DNA of 64,000 nt, taken from positions 2,976,001 through 3,040,000 of the forward strand of contig NZ_CP117877.1 of the NCBI RefSeq assembly GCF_028736115.1, written 5' to 3'. This document shows, piece by piece, positions 48,826 to 59,176 of the stretch. How positions within the stretch are numbered: position 1 is the stretch's first letter; every line of letters starts with the position of its first letter. The position numbers and the translations under genes are program-made. The notes below the pieces were generated by a model. That model did not search any database, had not been told where the DNA came from, and saw only the letters and a list, made by a program, of their open reading frames with translations. The DNA is from Mucilaginibacter sp. KACC 22063. Lineage in GTDB: Bacteria; Bacteroidota; Bacteroidia; Sphingobacteriales; Sphingobacteriaceae.

Positions 48826-50853
48826 CTATTTAATAACAGGGAGCGTAAACCAAAATTTACTGCCTTTGCCCGGCTCGCTTATCAGGCCAATTTCGCCTTC
48901 ATGCCGTTCAATTATTTCCTTACAAAGATAAAGGCCTATTCCAAACCCGGCTATTGAGGTCATTTCTTTACCCTGCACCCGGTAAAATCTATCAAACAGG
49001 TGAGGAATATCTGCTTCGCTCACGCCCATGCCCTCATCGGTAACTTCTACAAGCGCATGCCCGTTCCGGATAACGCATGACACATGAATATCGGTGCCGG
49101 GCAGAGAATATTTTAGAGCATTACTGATGAAATTATTAATTACCTGCTCTATCTTATCCCGATCAACATTAACCCATGTTTCTTGTACGGGTTTAAATAT
49201 GATGCGGTGCGATAGCGAGTCCTGTACAATTCCGTCTTCAACTTCTCTTACTAGAGAAGCCATATTAACCCTTGCCCGCTCTATTGAAATTTTACCCGAC
49301 TCCAATCTCGATACGTTCAGAAAACCATTGATCATGGTAGTCATCTTAACAGCCTGCTTGTGCGCCTTGGCTAATATCCCCGGTACGGCCTTATCAACAC
49401 TACCCGTGGCTTTCTTTTGCAGAATTTGTATATAGCCGCTTAAAGAAGTAAGCGGAGTTTTAAGCTCATGGCTAACCATGGCAATAAAGTCATTTTTTCG
49501 CTGCTCATCCCGCTTTGGTTCTGTAATATCCTGCACTGTACCGTTTAAACTAATTGCATTACCATGTGCATCAAACCGAGACTTTCCTTTGGCCCTAACA
49601 ATCCTCGATTGCTGCGTTAAAGGATTAATGATGGTGTACTCCACAGCATAGTTGCTGTATTTTTCAGATCTGAGCGTTTGCTGTATGGCATCAATTACTT
49701 TCTGACGGTCGCTTTTGGCAATTACATCAATAGCTGCGTCTAAGCTTATTTCATCCTCTGGATTTAAACCAAACCATGATTTTAGAAGATCGTTACCTGT
49801 AAATGAGTTGGTTTTGGGGTCATAATAAAATGTACCCAGTTCCCCGGCCTCTATAGCCAGGTTAAACATATCCTGTATCCGGGCAGCTTCTCTACGGACT
49901 TTTATTACATCTGTCAGGTCTTCTAAAATTACTAATATGCCGTTCACCTTACCTTCCGCATCACGTAGCGGTTGATAAATAGAGTTAACAAATGCCTCAC
50001 GCAAGCCACCCTTATCGTAAAGCATTATACGGATCTCGTTATTTACCCGCTTATTGCCGGTTTGATAAACTTCGTCAAGCCAACCATAAACAGATTGTCC
50101 CGCTAACTCCGGCCTTGCAATTTTGTGTGGCTTGTTCAACACCTCCTGCTCTCTGCGCCCCCATATATTTAAGATGGCCTTATTGGCAATTTCTATAATA
50201 TGATCGGGGCCGCGAAGCACCGCAATACCAACAGGCGCCTGCTCAAATACGTTGCGTATCTGGTTCTCGCTTTCAGTTAGTTTATCATTTGATACACTCA
50301 GCTGCTCCTGCGCAGTTGCAAGATCTTCATTGGCAGATAAAAGCTCCTCATTAGCTGCTTCTTGCGCTTCATTAAGTGTAGTAAGCCGCTCATTAGAGTC
50401 AGAAAGATCAGCAATAAGCTGGGTTTCGCGCTGTTCTTTCTCATGCACCAACTGCCATGCTCTTAAGCGCCTCGTTACGTCTGTAGCCGAATGTAATATG
50501 CAATAAGTTTTGCCTTCTTCATTTAATAAAGCGCGATATTGGAAATCAAAATACAATACAGATGGAGTCCCGTCTACAAGCAGATTAGCAGGCGTATCTG
50601 TTGCTTTGTATGTCGTACCTGTACGCCAAACTTCTTTTAATATATCCAGAAAAGGCTGACCTTGCAATTCAGGCACTGCTTCGCCTAACGGCATCCCGAT
50701 AATCTCGCGCCCCTTGTCCCAGAATTTCAACATTACATCATTAGCAAACCTGATATGTAAATCTTCGGAGATATAAACAGCTGTTGCATCTTTAGAGAAT
50801 GCCAGCACATCAAGCACTAATTTATCGTCAAAATCGAAAATTGTAGTCGTCAT
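48826..50853 (-). CDS. Multi-PAS sensor histidine kinase, soluble (orphan)
   Basis: From ATG 50853 this has 675 residues. No membrane segment is visible. There are three PAS-type domains (about 10-125, 200-310 and 330-440) with a coiled coil rich in Asn, Glu and Ala (about 135-195) between the first two. The kinase core follows, with MVSHELKTPLTSLSGY, NNFISNALKYS, DEGMGVSEAD and GFGIGLYL. It would sense cytoplasmic cues. It converges with the other kinase and has no response regulator next to it. A TTG six codons earlier is a weaker start. Confidence 0.87.
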   Translation of the reverse strand: MTTTIFDFDDKLVLDVLAFSKDATAVYISEDLHIRFANDVMLKFWDKGREIIGMPLGEAVPELQGQPFLDILKEVWRTGTTYKATDTPANLLVDGTPSVLYFDFQYRALLNEEGKTYCILHSATDVTRRLRAWQLVHEKEQRETQLIADLSDSNERLTTLNEAQEAANEELLSANEDLATAQEQLSVSNDKLTESENQIRNVFEQAPVGIAVLRGPDHIIEIANKAILNIWGRREQEVLNKPHKIARPELAGQSVYGWLDEVYQTGNKRVNNEIRIMLYDKGGLREAFVNSIYQPLRDAEGKVNGILVILEDLTDVIKVRREAARIQDMFNLAIEAGELGTFYYDPKTNSFTGNDLLKSWFGLNPEDEISLDAAIDVIAKSDRQKVIDAIQQTLRSEKYSNYAVEYTIINPLTQQSRIVRAKGKSRFDAHGNAISLNGTVQDITEPKRDEQRKNDFIAMVSHELKTPLTSLSGYIQILQKKATGSVDKAVPGILAKAHKQAVKMTTMINGFLNVSRLESGKISIERARVNMASLVREVEDGIVQDSLSHRIIFKPVQETWVNVDRDKIEQVINNFISNALKYSLPGTDIHVSCVIRNGHALVEVTDEGMGVSEADIPHLFDRFYRVQGKEMTSIAGFGIGLYLCKEIIERHEGEIGLISEPGKGSKFWFTLPVIK

Positions 50854-50929
50854 TAAGAAGAGGTGGAACAACCGCTAAGGTAAATAATTATTACTATAAC
50901 TTAAATCAATAACAAATCAACCCGTATAG

Positions 50930-52345
50930 TTATTGTTCTAAATAAAATTTTTCGCTAAAATTTACGAGGAAAAGCTCTTGGCGGGCACGTGTACAAGCAG
51001 TATATAGCCATCTTAAAAAATCGGTATTAATCATCTCTTCGGTCAGGTAGCCCTGATCTACAAATACAGCATCCCACTGGCCGCCCTGCGCTTTATGGCA
51101 GGTAACCGCATAAGAAAATTTGATTTGCAACGCATTATAATACGGATTAAGCTTTAATTCATTAAGCTGCGCCCTTCGGTTAGGAATATGGGCATAATCT
51201 TTCATTACCTCGGTGTAAAACAACTTTTGATCGGCCGATGACAATGCAGGCGATTCAGAACTTATCGTATTCAGCAGCACCTTACACTCCATCGTTCGTT
51301 CTTCGGTATAATCCAAAAACTGCAGCTGTACATCTGCAAATCTCAAACCATACATTTCCTCAACTTTACGCACCCTTTTGATTACAGCCATATCGCCGTT
51401 GGCAATGAACCCGGTGCTATCGTCGTCATTAGCCTGCAGCCAGAAATAATTGTTGCGTACTACCATGATCTGGTCTCCGCCTGTTATTTCTTCTTCGCGG
51501 TACAGTAACCTTGTGCGTATCTGCTGATTGTAGATGTTTGCGTTTTTGTTAGAGCGGGTAATAATCAGGGTACTTTCATTACCATATTTACGATAGGCGT
51601 ATTCCAAACCTTCCTGTAAACGCTCACCTGTCATCCTGAAAACATCTTTGTAGCCTTTTGTAGTAATCTGCGGGGCTTCTTCCAGCCCCTGCCTTATCAG
51701 CTCGCGTATCCCGGTTACATTGTAAAGTATTCCTGACATTTTTTGCTGACGCAGCACCTCTGTTAGTTCATAAACAGAAACTTTAAGGCCAAAATTATGC
51801 TGTACCAGCTGTGCGTTAAGGGCTGGGCTATCGTCAGAACCTACCGGCGGTAACTGTGCGGTATCGCCCACCAGCAGCAGTTTACAATTATTGTTGTTAT
51901 ATACATATTCGATCAGGTCATGCAAAAGCGAGGCCCTGCTAAAGCTACCTCCTTCATCGCTGATCATGGATGCCTCATCTACAATAAATAAAGTATCCTC
52001 AGCCACATTTTGGGCGGGCAAAAAGGCCTCGTCCACATTCATGGCCGATTTTTTACGATAGATGCGCTTGTGTATCGTAAAAGCCTTACGCCCCGAATAA
52101 CTGCTAATCACTTTAGCTGCCCGACCTGTAGGCGCCATCAGTACAGATTTTAACCCGTAGTATTTAAGGGCTTTAACCAAAGCACTTACAATAGTGGTTT
52201 TGCCGGTGCCTGCATATCCCTTTAATATAAAACAGGTGTAGCCGTTAGGATCTCTTAAAAACTGATCTATTTTTTCAAATAATTCCTGCTGCTGCCCGGT
52301 AGGCTGGTGTGGAAATGATTTGTAAATATGATCGATAGCAGGCAT
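50930..52345 (-). CDS. RecD-like superfamily 1 DNA helicase
   Basis: This 471-residue protein has Walker A GYAGTGKTTIVSAL near 44-57, APTGRAAKVIS, Walker B FIVDEASMISD, GDTAQLPPVGSDD, and a C-terminal UvrD_C_2-type segment VTCHKAQGGQWDAVFVD. It resembles the helicase half of RecD/RecD2 without the long N-terminal domain, as seen in short RecD-like (Pif1/Dda-related) helicases of this phylum. RecB and RecC are not near, so it likely acts alone in repair or replication. Confidence 0.87.
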   Translation of the reverse strand: MPAIDHIYKSFPHQPTGQQQELFEKIDQFLRDPNGYTCFILKGYAGTGKTTIVSALVKALKYYGLKSVLMAPTGRAAKVISSYSGRKAFTIHKRIYRKKSAMNVDEAFLPAQNVAEDTLFIVDEASMISDEGGSFSRASLLHDLIEYVYNNNNCKLLLVGDTAQLPPVGSDDSPALNAQLVQHNFGLKVSVYELTEVLRQQKMSGILYNVTGIRELIRQGLEEAPQITTKGYKDVFRMTGERLQEGLEYAYRKYGNESTLIITRSNKNANIYNQQIRTRLLYREEEITGGDQIMVVRNNYFWLQANDDDSTGFIANGDMAVIKRVRKVEEMYGLRFADVQLQFLDYTEERTMECKVLLNTISSESPALSSADQKLFYTEVMKDYAHIPNRRAQLNELKLNPYYNALQIKFSYAVTCHKAQGGQWDAVFVDQGYLTEEMINTDFLRWLYTACTRARQELFLVNFSEKFYLEQ

Positions 52346-52420
52346 TACTTTAAATAGTTGAGGTGCTAAGTTATTAAGTTATTACCAAACAAGCGATGAG
52401 TTAATGAACGAAGAAAATAT

Positions 52421-52428
52421 TACATTTG
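52421..52428 (+). promoter_or_regulatory. Probable -7 box of the DUF3822-rsmD unit
   Basis: TACATTTG fits TAnnTTTG and ends 13 bases before the DUF3822 ATG. No TTG at the usual spacing. Confidence 0.4.
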
Positions 52429-52441
52429 TGGCTGACCAGCA

Positions 52442-53245
52442 ATGACGAGCCAATCAAAACTGTATATCAGCGACGACTTTAGACCCGAGCGGACTAAGAA
52501 CTTCATCCTTTTACTACAAATAAGGGAACGGGATTTTTCTTTTGCGGTGGTTTATCAGAAAGAGCTTCAGGTTTACGGAAAAAATTATCCTTTAAATGAA
52601 TTGCTTGCACCGCAAGAACTGTCTGACTACTTAAGCCAGGAATATAATAAAGTAATTATCGGCATTGAACCGCAGGTTTTTACCATTTTGCCCAAAAGCC
52701 TTCATAAAGATGAGCTGGATGTTCAGGTAAGCCGCTTTTTAGATGTAAATGAACATGAAAAGGTATATCGCCAGTCTTTAAACGATGATAACTTTATCTT
52801 TTTTAAAGATGGCAATCAGATGGTCCCTCAAATTACTGCCAGGTATAAATACTATCATATCTGCTTTTTTTATAAAGGATGGATTAAGGCAATAAGTGAG
52901 ACCGAGGCCAACTGGCAAAATTTTTATATCGATGTGCAGCCTGATGCCGTTCACCTGCTTTACTTTAAAAATAATAAGCTGCGGTTTTACAATCGGCTTA
53001 GTTATGAGAATACACATGAGTTGGTATACTTTGTAGCACTTACACTAAGTGAACTGCAAATTAACCCGGTTAATATCAAACTGATGCTGAGCGGTGAAGT
53101 TAGCCTCAATGATGAAACCATTCGCGCTTTAAGCGAATATTTCCCAAAGATTGAGATTAATGCTTTGTCGCTTTTATCTCGATTACCACAGCAGCTTACC
53201 ATACAGGAGGCGCTTTCTCTATCGGCTTTAAACTTATGCGCGTAA
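52442..53245 (+). CDS. DUF3822 family protein
   Basis: This 267-residue soluble protein fits the DUF3822 family of Bacteroidota. The layout suggests two related halves of an actin/ASKHA-like fold (DFSFAVVYQKELQVYGKNYPL early, LRFYNRLSYENTHELVYFVALTLSELQINP later). No catalytic site is known. Its gene overlaps rsmD by ten bases and coaD follows, so it is probably tied by co-expression to ribosome modification and CoA synthesis rather than by chemistry. Confidence 0.8.
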   Translation: MTSQSKLYISDDFRPERTKNFILLLQIRERDFSFAVVYQKELQVYGKNYPLNELLAPQELSDYLSQEYNKVIIGIEPQVFTILPKSLHKDELDVQVSRFLDVNEHEKVYRQSLNDDNFIFFKDGNQMVPQITARYKYYHICFFYKGWIKAISETEANWQNFYIDVQPDAVHLLYFKNNKLRFYNRLSYENTHELVYFVALTLSELQINPVNIKLMLSGEVSLNDETIRALSEYFPKIEINALSLLSRLPQQLTIQEALSLSALNLCA

Positions 53246-53772
53246 TTGGTGGAAGATTAAAAGGCCTGCGGTTAAACCCGCCGGCTAATTTACCTGTACG
53301 CCCCACTACAGACCTTGCTAAAGAAGCGCTTTTCAACATCCTTCAAAACCAGATCGAACTGGATGGCATAAAAGTACTGGACATTTTTTGCGGTACCGGA
53401 AATCTAAGTTTCGAGTTCGCATCCAGGGGTGCAACACATGTACAATCTGTTGACCGTAGTTTTCATTGCATTAAATACGTAAATGATACCGCTAAGCAGC
53501 ACGGACTAAGCCAGATCAAAACATTTAAGGCAGACGTTTTTAAATATCTTGAGCAAGAGACCGAAAAATATGATCTCATATTTGCCGACCCGCCTTATGA
53601 CATTAGCCGTATTCCGGAAATACCTGTTATTGTTTTTAACCGGGACCTTTTATTACCGGGCGGGTTGTTGATCGTAGAACATCAGTCGATGCAGAACCTA
53701 AGCAACCACCCCGCGTTTACAGAACAACGCAGATACGGGCATTCGTCGTTCTCTTTTTTTAACAAAGATTAA
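53236..53772 (+). CDS. rsmD: 16S rRNA (guanine966-N2)-methyltransferase
   Basis: This 178-residue methyltransferase has MRVIGGRLKGLRL at the start, RPTTDLAKEALFNIL near 27-41, the SAM-binding DIFCGTGNLSFEFASRGA and the catalytic DPPYD motif near 117-121. It methylates G966 of 16S rRNA. It overlaps the DUF3822 gene by ten bases, and coaD starts 74 bases later, a neighbourhood conserved in many bacteria. Confidence 0.93.
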   Translation: MRVIGGRLKGLRLNPPANLPVRPTTDLAKEALFNILQNQIELDGIKVLDIFCGTGNLSFEFASRGATHVQSVDRSFHCIKYVNDTAKQHGLSQIKTFKADVFKYLEQETEKYDLIFADPPYDISRIPEIPVIVFNRDLLLPGGLLIVEHQSMQNLSNHPAFTEQRRYGHSSFSFFNKD

Positions 53773-53846
53773 CTTTACTTTAAGTATCGTAATAGTATTG
53801 ACGGTTTAATTTTTTTGGTGCAGCTTTACCTGCAAAACCGAAAGCT

Positions 53847-54308
53847 ATGAAAATTGCGCTGTTTCCAGGCTCATTTGATCCAGTTACAAAAGCCCATGTT
53901 GATATTGTTGAACGTTCGCTTGGCTTATTTGATAAGCTTTACATAGGCATTGGCGCCAACAGTTCTAAACAGGGTTTATTAAGCATGGCTAAGCGCGAAG
54001 AGTTATTGCGCGCGGTTTTTAACCATGAGCCTAAGATTGAAATAGTTACTTACGAAGGTTTAACCGTTAACTTTTGCCGCAGTATTAACGCTGCCTGGAT
54101 GATACGCGGTATACGTACCGTGTCCGACTTTGAATACGAAAAGGCTATAGCGCAAATGAACCACGCCCTGGCCCCTGATATAGAAAGCATATTTATTGTA
54201 AGCAAGCCCGGCTATTCGTCTATCAGTTCAACCATTGTACGCGATATTTTACGCTATAACGGCGATGTAAGCAAGTTTATCCCTGCTGCTGCTCTTGACC
54301 ATCTGTAA
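53847..54308 (+). CDS. coaD: Phosphopantetheine adenylyltransferase
   Basis: This 153-residue nucleotidyltransferase starts MKIALFPGSFDPVTKAHVDIVERS, with the T-x-x-H motif (TKAH), and has RGIRTVSDFEYE and SSISSTIVRDI near the end. It makes dephospho-CoA from 4'-phosphopantetheine and ATP, the fourth step of CoA synthesis. Its last 32 bases overlap the end of the convergent nudix gene. Confidence 0.95.
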   Translation: MKIALFPGSFDPVTKAHVDIVERSLGLFDKLYIGIGANSSKQGLLSMAKREELLRAVFNHEPKIEIVTYEGLTVNFCRSINAAWMIRGIRTVSDFEYEKAIAQMNHALAPDIESIFIVSKPGYSSISSTIVRDILRYNGDVSKFIPAAALDHL

Positions 54309-54915
54309 GCAGCCCGCTTTCTTCCATTACTTCGATAATGGAAGGGAAAGTGTTGCTTAAGATCAGCGCAAAACCATCGTTAGTAAACCATTTTACATCA
54401 GTGATATTTTCTTCTAACTGCGGTACAAGTTTGCCCTTGCCGGTATACTTCATTTTATACCAGTGGCTCTTTTTTAACACAACCTGGCCTTTTATGGTAT
54501 AAGCGTGGTATGTTTTACAAATCTTTTTACCCGAACTGCTGATCTCAATTCCGCATTCTTCTTCTACTTCTCTTACTGCACCTGCACGCGGGCCCTCCCC
54601 TTTTTCAAGTTTACCTTTGGGCAGGTCCCACTTATCATTACGATAAATAAAAAGATGCTCGCCTTTTTTATTTTTAACTAACCCGCCCGCTGCTTCAATA
54701 AGCGTTACGCTTTTAATTATCCTTTTTAAAAAAGCCTTTGCATTATCAGTGATCACGTAGAACTGATTACTGGTAGAATTAAGTACCTGGAAATAAATTT
54801 TTGAAAAGTCAAATTGCTCTACTCCAATTAGCTCTGATTGATTTATGCCTTCAGGTGCAGATTCTGTAATACTTATGGTCTTTTCGTTGATATAAATTCT
54901 GTAGTTTTGAGCCAT
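54277..54915 (-). CDS. Nudix hydrolase with an N-terminal extension
   Basis: This 212-residue protein has about 65 residues of unknown fold and then a Nudix domain. The Nudix box is complete: G-K-L-E-K-G-E-G-x5-A-V-REVEEECGI, with GX5EX7REUXEEXGU spacing, near residues 107-129. It would hydrolyse a nucleoside diphosphate derivative; the substrate is unknown. Its ATG (54915-54913) shares two bases with the ATG of pyrE on the other strand, and its end overlaps coaD by 32 bases. Confidence 0.88.
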   Translation of the reverse strand: MAQNYRIYINEKTISITESAPEGINQSELIGVEQFDFSKIYFQVLNSTSNQFYVITDNAKAFLKRIIKSVTLIEAAGGLVKNKKGEHLFIYRNDKWDLPKGKLEKGEGPRAGAVREVEEECGIEISSSGKKICKTYHAYTIKGQVVLKKSHWYKMKYTGKGKLVPQLEENITDVKWFTNDGFALILSNTFPSIIEVMEESGLLTDGQEQQQG

Positions 54916-55555
54916 GTTTAATAAAACTGAGATTGAACAGCAGGTAGCTGAATTTCTGCTGCAAATTAAAGCAATAAAACTACAACCTGCTAATCCTTTT
55001 ACATGGGCATCGGGCTGGCGTTCGCCAATCTACTGTGATAATCGTATTACCCTGTCACACCCTGCTATCCGTACCTATATCAGGCAACAGCTAAGCGCAC
55101 TTATTCAGGAAGAATTTGGTGTGGTAAGTTGTATTGCCGGCGTAGCAACAGCCGGCATACCCCAGGGCGCACTGGTTGCGCAAGAACTTGGCCTGCCTTT
55201 TATATACGTGCGTTCAAAACCAAAAGAACATGGAACAGGGAAAATGATTGAAGGTGAAATTTTGCCTGGAAAGCGTGTTGCCGTAATTGAAGACCTTATT
55301 TCGACCGGGAAAAGCAGTTTACAGGCTGTAGCTGCCTTGCGCGAGGCTGGCTATGATGTTGCAGGTTTAGCAGCAATATTTACCTACGGGTTTGATGCCG
55401 CAACAGAAAATTTCAAAGAAGCAAAATGTCGTTTTGCCACACTATCCAACTACAACGCACTGTTAAAATACGCAGAACAAAACGCCTATATCAACACGAG
55501 CGACCTTGATATTTTAAAACAATGGCGCGAAAACCCATCAACCTGGGGCCAATAA
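54914..55555 (+). CDS. pyrE: Orotate phosphoribosyltransferase
   Basis: This 213-residue type I phosphoribosyltransferase has FTWASGWRSPIYCDNR near 33-48, GVATAGIPQGALVA and the PRPP-binding loop VAVIEDLISTGKSSLQA near 117-133. It joins orotate to PRPP to form OMP in pyrimidine synthesis. It has no upstream gap: its ATG overlaps the divergent nudix start, so its promoter must lie inside that gene. A symmetric terminator follows at once. Confidence 0.95.
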   Translation: MFNKTEIEQQVAEFLLQIKAIKLQPANPFTWASGWRSPIYCDNRITLSHPAIRTYIRQQLSALIQEEFGVVSCIAGVATAGIPQGALVAQELGLPFIYVRSKPKEHGTGKMIEGEILPGKRVAVIEDLISTGKSSLQAVAALREAGYDVAGLAAIFTYGFDAATENFKEAKCRFATLSNYNALLKYAEQNAYINTSDLDILKQWRENPSTWGQ

Positions 55556-55556
55556 A

Positions 55557-55583
55557 AAAGTCCGCCTGTATCAGGCGGACTTT
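55557..55583 (+). terminator. Terminator of pyrE
   Basis: AAAGTCCGCCTG and CAGGCGGACTTT form a perfect 12-bp stem with a three-base loop, followed by TATATTT. It is preceded by an A run, so it could act on both strands. Confidence 0.85.
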
Positions 55584-55608
55584 ATATTTATAGCTATTAA
55601 TTATTCTG

Positions 55609-55692
55609 TTAATAGATTCTCTTCCTTTTATCCAAATTGTAAATTACTGCTATCACATTTACAATTACCAGAGCTGTTATTAAAGCGATCAT
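55609..55692 (-). CDS. 27-residue single-span membrane peptide
   Basis: A short frame with ATG 55692-55690 and stop TAA 55611-55609 encodes 27 residues: MIALITALVIVNVIAVIY, a single hydrophobic helix, then NLDKRKRIY, a basic tail. The helix-plus-KRKR pattern is that of small regulatory membrane peptides. There is no other gene in the 410 bases between pyrE and the ABC-F gene. No clear promoter is seen, so it is a candidate only. Confidence 0.4.
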   Translation of the reverse strand: MIALITALVIVNVIAVIYNLDKRKRIY

Positions 55693-55930
55693 AATGGTTA
55701 TAGTTTTAGTTAATCTTTTTAGATAATTGCAAACACTGTTCCATTATTAATATGTAGCTAATTTGTTAAATAATTTCATCAATTATTTATCTGATCAGAT
55801 CGTTTAAACGGTATATCCGGATACAATTTTAGTCATTCAACATCAAACATGTTACATAAGATATTCAATCATTGTAGCATGTTAATCCGATAATTTAAAG
55901 CCTTTTCGGGCAAATTCGAGCGCAAATTAG

Positions 55931-55938
55931 TACCTTTG
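55931..55938 (+). promoter_or_regulatory. Probable -7 box of the ABC-F gene
   Basis: TACCTTTG fits TAnnTTTG and ends 27 bases before the ATG at 55966. A TTTTCG lies where the -33 element is expected. The 240 bases before it are A+T-rich and show no other feature. Confidence 0.5.
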
Positions 55939-55962
55939 CACTTATATTCAGAATTGAGGTAA

Positions 55963-57594
<1,632 letters not shown>

Positions 57595-57612
57595 CATTTA
57601 AATAATCTCCCT

Positions 57613-57803
57613 GTGGAAAATTTCAATGATACTAATCAGGCTAATTACAAACTGGGGATATTTTATTTCAATAAAATGATAAACGGGTGTGGGTGCCTAA
57701 ACGCAGTGACCTTGGCTATACGCTAAATTTTGCAAACCCGTGGTGTTATTTTATAATAGCCATTTTGTTTGGCGCAGTAATTTATACCGGCACACATCCT
57801 TAA
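57613..57803 (+). pseudogene. Small DUF5808-like membrane protein, broken by one missing base
   Basis: From GTG 57613 the frame reads NYKLGIFYFNK and then loses the pattern at 57671-57677 (AATAAAATGAT). Adding one A restores NDKRVWVPKRSDLGYTLNF and a membrane helix (WCYFIIAILFGAVIYTG) ending at TAA 57801-57803. The joined product would be about 63 residues and resembles DUF5808 proteins (VPKRxxLGWTLNF motif). The break could be a real deletion, a sequencing error in an A run, or a -1 frameshift site. Confidence 0.55.
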
Positions 57804-57811
57804 ATAGATAT

Positions 57812-57849
57812 AAACAAAGAAGCCATCCCTGGGGATGGCTTCTTTGTTT
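57812..57849. terminator. Bidirectional terminator
   Basis: AAACAAAGAAGCCATCC (57812-57828) and its exact complement (57833-57849) form a 17-bp stem with a CTGG loop and A/T flanks. It serves the convergent small genes; the stop of the minus-strand gene begins at its last base. Confidence 0.8.
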
Positions 57850-58124
57850 TATGATGCACCGTTTACATCAACGTTTTTCGCACTTAAATTCGGTGCTTTT
57901 TCTTCTGCTTTTGCGTGCAGTGCACCTTTATCAACCTTTATTTCTTTTGCAATCTTTCCGGCTATTTTATCAGCCCTTTTATTGATCTGCTTATCAATTT
58001 TTTTAGAAGTATCTCCAAACTCGGCAGCTAATTTTTTCAGATCGGCAACTACAGCTAACTTAATGCTATGCTTAATGGTTTTTCGTATCGACTTAACTTG
58101 TGATTTTAGATTGTCTTTTTTCAT
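57849..58124 (-). CDS. Lys-rich small hypothetical protein
   Basis: This 91-residue protein has 21 Lys, is basic, and appears helical with repeats such as KKIDKQINKRADKIAGKIAKEIK. It ends with a less charged segment (APNLSAKNVDVNGAS). This is reminiscent of nucleoid-associated or histone-H1-like small proteins, but there is no firm family match. Its start is a clean ATG at 58124 and its stop coincides with a terminator, which supports a real single gene. Confidence 0.6.
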   Translation of the reverse strand: MKKDNLKSQVKSIRKTIKHSIKLAVVADLKKLAAEFGDTSKKIDKQINKRADKIAGKIAKEIKVDKGALHAKAEEKAPNLSAKNVDVNGAS

Positions 58125-58232
58125 AATACAAATATATGTTTACTAAATATGTATTTAATATTATCATTATGTTAACACATTGAAAGCTACGAAATATAAT
58201 TAACATTGAATAATATGATATTACCATATTTA

Positions 58233-59078
58233 TTAAAGTTCCATTGCAAAAGAAAGGCCTACTGTCCCGCCTTGATAAGTGGGTAAAAGCAATGTGTTTT
58301 TCGGCTGCTTTTTTTTCTGTAATTCAGGTGGTATATCCCTGTTCTTTTCCTTCTGCCGCCCTGCCCTTGTCAGCCGGTTCCTGATAACCGGATAAAGCAG
58401 ATAAGCACCCTTAGTTGCCAGTATACCACAACCGGCCCCGGCTATAACATCGCTGAACCAGTGATCCTGGTGATAAATCCTGAATATGCCTGTAGTTGTA
58501 GCAAATGCATAACCAAGCGCACCATACCATTCAGACTTGCCGCTCAGCTCCTGCGCCATAAATTCGGCACCGGCAAAGGCATTGGCCGTATGTCCAGATG
58601 GGAAAGAGTATCTGTTTGCTCCATTAGGGCGCAACCGATGAGTAGAACGCTTAACCGTAAAAGTGGTAAGCTGCAACATGCCCTGTGACAGCAGGTAAAT
58701 GAATGTACGGTCGACAAAGGTATTTTTACCATGCACCCCTACCAAATTTAAGCCGTAGGTAAGCGCAACGGGCGCATACTGAAAGTAGTTTTCAAGATGC
58801 GAAGTAGTTATAATATCGTGCTCGTTCGCTTCTTTATAAATATAACGATCAAGCCGCCTTAAAGGCTTTGCGTAAAAAGAGGTAATGCCATAACCTACCA
58901 GCACAGCAGGCGGAATCAGGGTCCATGATTTGCTTCTTAAATGCGGCACCGTATCTGGTGCTGTAAGCAGATCTTTCTTTAAAGTATCAGCAATACTTAT
59001 CTTTTTGGTAGTATCGGTTTGTTGCGCTTCAGCGCTTACAGAAATTAACAGCAGTAAAAAATAGATCAGTTTTTTCAA
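58233..59078 (-). CDS. PAP2-family phosphatase, membrane/periplasmic
   Basis: This 281-residue protein has a signal peptide (MKKLIYFLLLLISVSAEAQQ) and the three PAP2 motifs: KRSTHRLRPNG, FPSGHTANAF, and IYHQDHWFSDVIAGAG, with several hydrophobic segments. Such enzymes remove phosphate from lipid phosphates, for example undecaprenyl or phosphatidylglycerol phosphate. The C-terminal KNTLLLPTYQGGTVGLSFAMEL looks like a final beta strand, as in proteins linked to the outer membrane. Substrate unknown. Confidence 0.87.
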   Translation of the reverse strand: MKKLIYFLLLLISVSAEAQQTDTTKKISIADTLKKDLLTAPDTVPHLRSKSWTLIPPAVLVGYGITSFYAKPLRRLDRYIYKEANEHDIITTSHLENYFQYAPVALTYGLNLVGVHGKNTFVDRTFIYLLSQGMLQLTTFTVKRSTHRLRPNGANRYSFPSGHTANAFAGAEFMAQELSGKSEWYGALGYAFATTTGIFRIYHQDHWFSDVIAGAGCGILATKGAYLLYPVIRNRLTRAGRQKEKNRDIPPELQKKKQPKNTLLLPTYQGGTVGLSFAMEL

Positions 59079-59176
59079 GGTCTCACATTAAGGTAATATT
59101 ACCTAAACGTAAAACCCCTATGTGTTTGTTTTGAAAAGATACAAGTTGAACGGAATGTGTATCGGTATTTCACTAA

